Of a stretch of 6,274 bases of DNA, positions 1-5,101 are shown piece after piece. The stretch is from Janthinobacterium lividum. GTDB lineage: Bacteria > Pseudomonadota > Gammaproteobacteria > Burkholderiales > Burkholderiaceae_D. Below the pieces are notes generated by a model that searched no databases, was not told the DNA's origin, and was given only the letters and a program-made list of their open reading frames with translations. A program made the translations under genes and the position numbers. The stretch's first letter is position 1. Every line of letters begins with the position of its first letter. The stretch lies in NCBI GenBank assembly GCA_945864765.1, contig CAMBDR010000279.1:1-6274 (forward strand), read 5' to 3'.

Positions 1-394
1 CCCGATGGAAAAAATCTGCCAGGCCGGCATCGCCTATGTTAGCTACGGCATGAGCAACCCGGATGAATACGCGCTGGTGTTTATGGAACGTCGCCCGGTC
101 GCCCCCATCGAAGCGGCCACGGTGGAACATGGCAATATCGAACAAGACCCCTACGCCTTCGCGCATAGCCTGTTCGTGCAACTGGCCGCCACCGGCATCG
201 TGCGCAACGATAATGAATCCACCCATCAAATGACCCAGGTTTTTTGGCACGGCTTGCATGGCCTCACTTCGCTGGGCCTGGTCATGGTGGAAGAAGAAGA
301 ATGGATGCCCAGAATCCCCCCGGAACAACAATTGGATAATTTATTGCAAGTGATGATGACCGGCATCAGCATTCACTTTAAAGCCCTACCGTAA
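1..394 (+). CDS. TetR/AcrR-family transcriptional regulator, C-terminal part (5' end outside window)
   Basis: This is the ligand-binding half of a TetR-type repressor. The frame is open to the left edge (a Pro codon at 2-4 precedes the ATG at 5), so that Met is probably internal, and the N-terminal helix-turn-helix lies outside the window. About 130 residues are visible. The segment AYVSYGMSNPDEYALVFMER (residues 10-29 from the Met at 5) followed by FWHGLHGLTSLGL (80-92) matches the WHG-type TetR C-terminal domain (TetR_C_33), named for its Trp-His-Gly motif, here W81-H82-G83. An acidic run EEEE (96-99) follows. The protein ends at TAA 392-394. In this family the C-terminal domain dimerises and binds a small hydrophobic inducer. 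The next gene on the same strand is a ceramidase, so a lipid-responsive role is possible, but this is inferred from position only. Confidence 0.82.
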   Translation, partial: PMEKICQAGIAYVSYGMSNPDEYALVFMERRPVAPIEAATVEHGNIEQDPYAFAHSLFVQLAATGIVRNDNESTHQMTQVFWHGLHGLTSLGLVMVEEEEWMPRIPPEQQLDNLLQVMMTGISIHFKALP

Positions 395-499
395 GCGCCC
401 CGCCCCCGCCGCCCGCCTCAGTTGTATCAGCTTGCCGACACTCGCTTCGAATCAGAATAAAAACGTATACCTTAAAATAAAACAGTGTTATATTTGAGG

Positions 500-525
500 C
501 TCGATGTTTTATATGATTAATCGAG
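500..525. promoter_or_regulatory. Candidate operator: inverted repeat with 6-bp arms
   Basis: The arms CTCGAT (500-505) and ATCGAG (520-525) are perfect inverted complements separated by 14 bp. The spacer contains the -10-like TATGAT at 512-517, so a protein bound here would cover that box. The overall size suits a TetR-family operator and the adjacent regulator gene is TetR-type. Six-base arms are short enough to arise by chance, so this is a candidate only. Confidence 0.25.
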
Positions 526-553
526 ACAGATTTTCCTCTTCCAAAAATAAACA

Positions 554-559
554 AAGGAG
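554..559 (+). promoter_or_regulatory. Ribosome binding site of the ceramidase gene
   Basis: AAGGAG lies 6 nt before the ATG at 566-568. This strong Shine-Dalgarno match fixes the ceramidase start. It argues against using the in-frame codons further down, which would shorten the signal peptide. Confidence 0.8.
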
Positions 560-565
560 ACCAAC

Positions 566-2626
566 ATGTCAATCCGCCTTACTTTACCCACTACACAACG
601 CCCTACACTACGTCTTACTTTACACACTACCCTGCGCTGCCTGGCCATTGCACTGGGCAGCACCTTCATCACCGCCGCCGCATCGGCCGACCCTTACCTG
701 GTCGGGCGCGGCATGTCGGACATTACCGGCGAAGCAGCCGAGGTCGGCATGCTGGGCTACGCTTCGCTGTCACAAACCACCGGCGGCATTCATTTGCGCC
801 AACGGGCGCGCGCCTTTATTGTGCTCGATCAGGCCAGTGGGCGACGCACGGTGTTCGTCAACACCGATCTGGGCTTTGTCACGCAAAGCGTGCAGCAAGC
901 CGTCATCAGCCAATTGAAAGCCAAATACGGCAGCCTGTATGATGCGCCGAATGTGATTTTATCCGCCACCCATACCCACAGCGGCCCCGGCGGCTTTTCG
1001 CACTATGCCTTGTACAATGTCACCACCCTGGGCTTTAATAAAAAGACCTTTGACGCCGTGGTCAGCGGCATTGTGCTGGCCATTGACAAAGCGCACCGCG
1101 ACTTAAAACCCGGCACCATCCAGATCGGCCAGGGCCAATTGGCCGATGCCAATAAAAACCGCTCGCTGCCCGCTTACATGCGCAACCCGCAAGCCGAGCG
1201 CGAGCGCTGGGGCAGTAGTACCGATCAGGATATGACGGTGCTGCGCTTCAAACAGGGCAGCAACGACGTAGGGGCGATCAGTTGGTTCGCCACCCATGGC
1301 ACCTCGATTACCAATTCCAATCATTTGATCAGTGCCGACAATAAAGGTTATGCCCAATGGCGTTGGGAACATGAGATAAAAGGCGCGCGCTACAATGCCG
1401 ACAGCGATTTCGTGGCCGCTTTTGCCCAATCAAATGCGGGCGATATGACACCGAACCTGAATCTGGATGGCACCGGCCCCACCGCCAACGAGTTTGATAA
1501 CACCCGCATCATCGGCGAGCGCCAATTGCAAAAAGCGCTCAGCATCTACAACGGCGCACTGGAAACCCTGAGCGGCCCGGTCGATTTCCGCCATCGTTTT
1601 GTCGATTTTTCGCGCATCACGGTTGGCAGCCAATTCACTGGCGGTGCGGCGCAAACCACTTGCCCGGCGGCCTTGGGTATGTCGTTTGCAGCAGGTTCCA
1701 CCGAAGACGGCCCCGGCCCTGCTATTTTTACCGAGGGCGATGTCAAGGGCAACCCTTTCCTGCAAGCCATGGGCGGCTTGCTCACGCCCGCGCCCCAGTC
1801 CGTGCGCGACTGCCAATTGCCCAAACCGGTGCTATTGGCACCGGGCACCCAGCAACCTTTTCCGTGGACGCCCGAAGTCTTGCCGGTCTCCATCGTGCGC
1901 ATTGGCCAGTTGGCCATTGTGGCCGCGCCAGCCGAGTTCACCATCATGTCGTGGCGGCGCGTGCGTGACACCGTCAAAGCGGCGCTGGGTGACAGTGCAA
2001 AATATGTGGTGCTGGCCGGGTATGCCAACGCCTATTCCGGCTACGTAACCACCCCGGAAGAATACGATTCGCAGCAATACGAAGGTGGTTCCACCCATTT
2101 TGGCCGCTGGACGCTGCCCGCCTACCAGCAAAACTACCATGAACTGGCCAGCGCGCTGAAACAGGGTGTGGGCGCGCCTGCCAGCGCGGTACCGCGTAAT
2201 CTGACCAACAATCAAATGTCATTCCAAACCGGGGTGGTGTTGGATAACACGCCCATCGGCAAAAGCTTTGGCCAGGTCGATTTGCAACCCAACGCCAGCT
2301 ATCTGCGCGGACAACGGGTGAATGTGGCCTTTTGGACCGGCCACCCGAAGAATAATCTACGCCAAAATGGCACGTTTTTGGAAGTGCAACGCTGGAATGG
2401 CGCAAGCTGGGTGACCGTGGCGCGCGATGGCGACTGGAGCGCGATTTACCGCTGGCAGCGCATCGATTCATTCTGGGGCACCTCCAAGGCCGCCATTTCA
2501 TGGGATATTCCACCCGATGCAGCGCTGGGCCAATATCGTATTCGCCACTACGGCAATTATAAAAACGGTTGGACTGGTGCGATTGGCGATGTAACGGGCA
2601 CCAGTAATACCTTCCAGGTGAAATAG
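566..2626 (+). CDS. Neutral/alkaline ceramidase, secreted
   Basis: This enzyme hydrolyses the amide bond of ceramide to give sphingosine and a fatty acid, acting in the periplasm or outside the cell. It has 686 residues, close to bacterial neutral ceramidases (about 670). A Sec signal peptide is visible: a long basic n-region, a hydrophobic core (about 26-38) and likely cleavage after ASA at 41. The catalytic domain follows, with family motifs GRGMSDITG (47-55), SATHTHSGPGG (133-143), FATHGTS (241-247), SNAGDMTPN (289-297), SFAAGSTEDGPG (373-384), PAEF (455-458) and NAYSGYVTTPEEY (488-500). Zinc ligands by family analogy are His136 or His138, His244, Glu457 and a Tyr at 490 or 493. An Ig-like C-terminal ceramidase domain spans about 550-686. 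Cys366 and Cys416 are the only cysteines in the mature protein and may form a disulfide. The odd feature is Thr295 where the family nucleophile is Ser. The gene follows a TetR regulator by 171 bp and converges with a sensor operon. Confidence 0.96.
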   Translation: MSIRLTLPTTQRPTLRLTLHTTLRCLAIALGSTFITAAASADPYLVGRGMSDITGEAAEVGMLGYASLSQTTGGIHLRQRARAFIVLDQASGRRTVFVNTDLGFVTQSVQQAVISQLKAKYGSLYDAPNVILSATHTHSGPGGFSHYALYNVTTLGFNKKTFDAVVSGIVLAIDKAHRDLKPGTIQIGQGQLADANKNRSLPAYMRNPQAERERWGSSTDQDMTVLRFKQGSNDVGAISWFATHGTSITNSNHLISADNKGYAQWRWEHEIKGARYNADSDFVAAFAQSNAGDMTPNLNLDGTGPTANEFDNTRIIGERQLQKALSIYNGALETLSGPVDFRHRFVDFSRITVGSQFTGGAAQTTCPAALGMSFAAGSTEDGPGPAIFTEGDVKGNPFLQAMGGLLTPAPQSVRDCQLPKPVLLAPGTQQPFPWTPEVLPVSIVRIGQLAIVAAPAEFTIMSWRRVRDTVKAALGDSAKYVVLAGYANAYSGYVTTPEEYDSQQYEGGSTHFGRWTLPAYQQNYHELASALKQGVGAPASAVPRNLTNNQMSFQTGVVLDNTPIGKSFGQVDLQPNASYLRGQRVNVAFWTGHPKNNLRQNGTFLEVQRWNGASWVTVARDGDWSAIYRWQRIDSFWGTSKAAISWDIPPDAALGQYRIRHYGNYKNGWTGAIGDVTGTSNTFQVK
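575..630 (+). repeat. In-frame duplicated 20-bp unit in the ceramidase signal-peptide n-region
   Basis: Two 20-bp copies at 575-594 and 611-630 match at 18 of 20 positions with a 36-bp period, i.e. exactly 12 codons. The encoded protein repeats as RLTLPTT and RLTLHTT. This lengthens the basic n-region in front of the hydrophobic core to roughly 25 residues without disturbing the frame. Confidence 0.7.
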
Positions 2627-2629
2627 GTT

Positions 2630-2655
2630 AACCCAAATAAGCAACCCAAATAAGC
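2630..2655. repeat. Exact tandem repeat, two copies of a 13-bp unit
   Basis: The unit AACCCAAATAAGC occurs at 2630-2642 and again without a gap at 2643-2655, identical in all 13 positions. A further AACCC follows at 2657-2661. The array lies just after the ceramidase stop (TAG 2624-2626), between two convergent genes, and overlaps the palindrome GGTTAACC at 2626-2633. It has no coding role. Confidence 0.85.
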
Positions 2656-2719
2656 CAACCCGGTGTTACGCCTCATAAGGCAAAAACACCGACACCGTGG
2701 TGCCCACACCGGGTTGGCT
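2653..2719. repeat. Perfect 14-bp inverted repeat at the convergent junction, possible terminator structure
   Basis: Arms AGCCAACCCGGTGT (2653-2666) and ACACCGGGTTGGCT (2706-2719) are exact reverse complements around a 39-nt loop. The loop holds smaller hairpins: GCCT/AGGC at 2670-2681, and a CACC/GGTG pair near 2694-2703. The right arm codes for the end of the minus-strand sensor and the left arm straddles its stop codon. On the minus strand the closing arm is followed by TTATTTGGG, only mildly T-rich. A weak terminator for the sensor operon, or a bidirectional barrier between the two converging transcripts, is possible. It is not a textbook Rho-independent terminator. Confidence 0.6.
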
Positions 2720-5101
2720 CTGGATTTCGATACGGCCATGATGCTGGTCGATAATGTGTTTAACGATGTCCAGCCCGATGCCAGCACCACTACCTGCCTG
2801 ACGGGTAATGAGCAAGGGTTCGAAAATATTCACCAGAATATCTTCAGCGATACCGCAACCGGTATCGCCGATGCCAACCACCGCTTCATTGCCCACACGA
2901 CGGATGCTAATGCTGAGGGTGCCAGGTTGCTGCATGGCCTGCAGGGCATTTTGAATCAGGCCGATCCAGACTTGATTGAGTTTCTCGGGCTGGTAGTACA
3001 AGGCGTCAATTTTATCGAATTGGCATACCAGCCGATTTTTTCCTTCGATCAGATTTTGGTAAATCACCAACACCGTTTCCATGTCTTCCACCAAGTGACG
3101 CTTGATCAGCACCCCGTTTGGGCTAACGTGGGAAAACGATTTTAAAGCCCGCACGGTTTTGCCCACTCTTTGTACGGCAGCTTTGATGTGTGTCGAATTT
3201 TCTTTGACCAGCGCGATACTTTGCACCAGTTTCAGCATGGCTTCGGCAGCAGGATGCTGCAGCAAGAGCAAACGAGTTTGTGACTCAACATCCGTTTCAC
3301 TTGGGCCGGGCGTGGTGGTGGGCGTGGTGATTGAGGTATTGGCAATCTCGATCAAACGTAAGAAATGCGTCATCGTCGTCCTATCCAGTTGGCGCAACAA
3401 GGGCGGCATGCCACTTAAGGAATGGTATAAGGCCTTGGCCATTTGTTTGCCGCTGCTTTGGATGCTGGCCAGCGCCTGATTGATTTCTTCGCCAACGCTG
3501 CTAATCAACTGCCCCAGCGACGCCATTTTGTCAGCATGTATCATTTGGTCCTTCGCCATCAGCAGCGCCGCTTGCGCTGCAGTGGCTTGCGCCTGCGCGT
3601 CCTGGGCTTGCTGGCGCGAGGCTTCGATGCGCTGATACATAGCATCAAGTTCACTATTGGTTTTGGCCAGGGCGGCGTTGCTTTGGCTCAGTTCACTGGT
3701 GCGCTCGGCGACCCGCTGCTCCAACACTTGCTCGGACGTATGCAAATTCTCCAGCAATAATTGTTGTGCCACCAAAGCTTGCTGCTGGGCGTGGGCTTTT
3801 TCGCGCAGCAGGCTATTGAGCCGATCCGCCAGGGCAAACGCCAGTAGCAACATTTCCATAGCGGAGCCAATTTGCATGGCATTGCTATTAAAATGACTGA
3901 CGGGTGCCCAACCTAGCCCGGTCAAAATGGCCATCACCGCACCCACCATCAACATAGAAAATGCCAGTAAAAACAATGCCGCGCTACGCTGCTTTTTGCG
4001 CAGGCAATACAAGCTCACCCCAAACATGACGAACAATGCCAACAAATACATGACAGGCATCAGCAAGACGGCTTCACGCGGCGATACAACAATCCAGATC
4101 AATGAAATACAAAACAGGCGCACCGACCATTTCAGCCAGCCATCGATCCGTGGAAAACTGATCCGGGTGTTTAACATGGCTCGCATAAAGGTCAAGATGG
4201 TCGCCGTGACCAGAGAACCCATGATCAAAAAGCTGGTATCCCCCCCTTGCTGCCAGTTCGGCCACAAATATTCATTGGCCAGCCCATTTTGTACCGCCAC
4301 GGTTAATGCGGCGCAAAGCGCAAAATTGAGGTACAAACCATAGATCAGCTCGCGCAAGGCAATAAACAACACCAGATTAAATAAAAACATCGCGATCACC
4401 ATACCAAAATACCAGCCTTGAGCCAGGTAATCATTGCGCTCCCAGCGGTGAAATTGCCGGGGCGTGGATAAAAACGCGTTGATATTCATCGGATTGACCG
4501 ATTCAATCCGCCAATACAGCACTTGCTTTTCATGCGCGGCCAGGCGCACCGGGAAAATAAAAAAACGATTCGGATAAGGCCGGGTGGCGAACGGCATCAC
4601 ATTTCCGGTGCCCAGCGTTTGCCAGCCACCGGTTGTAAGCGGTTGGTGAAATTGAATCCGCGACAGCAGCGCATAACGCAATTCCACCATCCGCTCCAAT
4701 GGCTGTGTACTGTCATTACGCAGCGTCAGGCGCACCCATAATGCAGAACGGGTCAAACCATAGTTTAGCCCGTAGCCCGCTGGCGCGCCGCCTTGAAAGC
4801 GCGCCGCCTGCGCTGGCTGCTGAACCTGGTCCAGCGTCAATTTTCCGGAAGCATCTTCCAGCACCGACACATATTCGGTCAGCGACAGTGCAGTTGGCTC
4901 AATCTGGCTGACATCCACCACCCTGTCTTGCACCCGGTCTTGCAACTGAGCAGGCGCTGGCGCTGCCAGCACGGGGCGAATCAATATCAACGAAAGCAGC
5001 AACGAAAGCAGCAGCCAAAGCAGCCGCAATGCCGGCCGCAATACCGACAGCAGCAGCGCATGCCGTAAGGCCCCATGCCCAGCGCATTCGGCCCGGTTCA
5101 T
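2666..5101 (-). CDS. 7TMR-DISM sensor with degenerate H-box (histidine kinase paralog lacking the phosphoacceptor His)
   Basis: This is a complete 811-residue inner-membrane sensor. In order: a Leu-rich signal peptide (about 18-46, VLAA at the likely cleavage site); a periplasmic 7TMR-DISMED2-like domain (about 75-215); seven membrane helices of the 7TMR-DISM type (about 229-250, 252-271, 289-308, 325-340, 344-366, 373-396, 406-426); a Gln/Ala-rich coiled coil (about 428-525); a dimerisation helix region; and a HATPase domain (about 700-811). ATP-binding motifs remain: N-box Asn718, G1 DTGCGI (746-751), F-box FEPLLITR (760-767), G2 GSGAGIGL (770-777). The H-box reads VGEEINQA (536-543), so Glu538 (GAA at 3490-3488) stands where His is expected, and the +4 Asn and +5 Pro are Gln and Ala. 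A Thr/Pro-rich stretch (590-606) replaces a helical segment of the neighbouring kinase. It cannot autophosphorylate at the usual site; partner or regulatory function is inferred. There is no receiver domain. The start is set by the ATGA overlap with the upstream gene. Confidence 0.9.
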   Translation of the reverse strand: MNRAECAGHGALRHALLLSVLRPALRLLWLLLSLLLSLILIRPVLAAPAPAQLQDRVQDRVVDVSQIEPTALSLTEYVSVLEDASGKLTLDQVQQPAQAARFQGGAPAGYGLNYGLTRSALWVRLTLRNDSTQPLERMVELRYALLSRIQFHQPLTTGGWQTLGTGNVMPFATRPYPNRFFIFPVRLAAHEKQVLYWRIESVNPMNINAFLSTPRQFHRWERNDYLAQGWYFGMVIAMFLFNLVLFIALRELIYGLYLNFALCAALTVAVQNGLANEYLWPNWQQGGDTSFLIMGSLVTATILTFMRAMLNTRISFPRIDGWLKWSVRLFCISLIWIVVSPREAVLLMPVMYLLALFVMFGVSLYCLRKKQRSAALFLLAFSMLMVGAVMAILTGLGWAPVSHFNSNAMQIGSAMEMLLLAFALADRLNSLLREKAHAQQQALVAQQLLLENLHTSEQVLEQRVAERTSELSQSNAALAKTNSELDAMYQRIEASRQQAQDAQAQATAAQAALLMAKDQMIHADKMASLGQLISSVGEEINQALASIQSSGKQMAKALYHSLSGMPPLLRQLDRTTMTHFLRLIEIANTSITTPTTTPGPSETDVESQTRLLLLQHPAAEAMLKLVQSIALVKENSTHIKAAVQRVGKTVRALKSFSHVSPNGVLIKRHLVEDMETVLVIYQNLIEGKNRLVCQFDKIDALYYQPEKLNQVWIGLIQNALQAMQQPGTLSISIRRVGNEAVVGIGDTGCGIAEDILVNIFEPLLITRQAGSGAGIGLDIVKHIIDQHHGRIEIQSQPGVGTTVSVFLPYEA
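3601..3621. repeat. Copy 1 of a 21-bp identical stretch shared by the two sensor genes
   Basis: These 21 bases are identical and in the same orientation to 6123-6143. In both genes they encode the SRQQAQ part of the coiled coil. The match supports a common origin of the two sensors by duplication, or later gene conversion between them. Confidence 0.75.
4989..5048. repeat. Tandem 12-bp repeats in the signal-peptide region of the complete sensor
   Basis: AACGAAAGCAGC occurs exactly twice in tandem (4989-5000 and 5001-5012). A third copy at 5013-5024 matches 10 of 12. A second pair of 12-bp units, CGCAATGCCGGC (5025-5036) and CGCAATACCGAC (5037-5048), also matches 10 of 12. The period is four codons. 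On the minus strand the first two units encode the repeated LLSL of the hydrophobic core (about residues 31-38). Gain or loss of units would keep the frame and change signal-peptide length. Confidence 0.7.

Larger units (their letters stand above)
395..565 (+). promoter_or_regulatory. Intergenic region upstream of the ceramidase gene, probable promoter/5' UTR
   Basis: This 171-bp gap starts GC-rich (395-420) and becomes strongly AT-rich from about 455, as expected of a promoter region. Possible -10 boxes are TATGAT at 512-517 and TAAAAT at 473-478. Neither has a convincing -35 element at 16-18 bp, so no promoter is called firmly. No terminator-like hairpin with a T-run follows the regulator gene, so read-through from it is also possible. 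I see no credible gene here: the small open frames on both strands look like non-coding shadows. Confidence 0.4.

Noticed and set aside
5..7. ATG as the start of the TetR-family gene
   Set aside because: The frame is open to the left edge, no helix-turn-helix is present downstream of it, and the visible protein begins inside the C-terminal domain.
378..572. Minus-strand open frame across the regulator-ceramidase gap
   Set aside because: It has only 64 codons and no domain, ends in a low-complexity Gly run from the GC-rich stretch, and covers a gap that looks like a promoter.
504..917. Open frame with an ATG at 504 preceded by GAGG, 137 codons
   Set aside because: From 566 on it overlaps the ceramidase in another frame, and its composition (Cys/Pro/Ser-rich, no recognisable domain) is that of a shadow. 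The ceramidase has a much better ribosome binding site and full family homology.
900..1830. Recurring GCCAATTG-like sequences as possible uptake or binding sites
   Set aside because: They arise from repeated Gln-Leu codon pairs (CAA TTG) in a gene using those codons often; spacing is irregular and they lie within coding sequence.
2670..2686. Hairpin GCCT-cata-AGGC followed by AAAAA as a terminator
   Set aside because: The stem is only 4 bp and the homopolymer is A on the plus strand; on the minus strand the T-run precedes the stem instead of following it. It also lies inside the end of the sensor coding sequence.
2666..5101. The H-less sensor as a pseudogene
   Set aside because: The 811-codon frame is unbroken, the start has a ribosome binding site and an ATGA overlap, and the membrane, coiled-coil and ATP-site features are all kept. 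Loss is confined to the H-box and the neighbouring insert.
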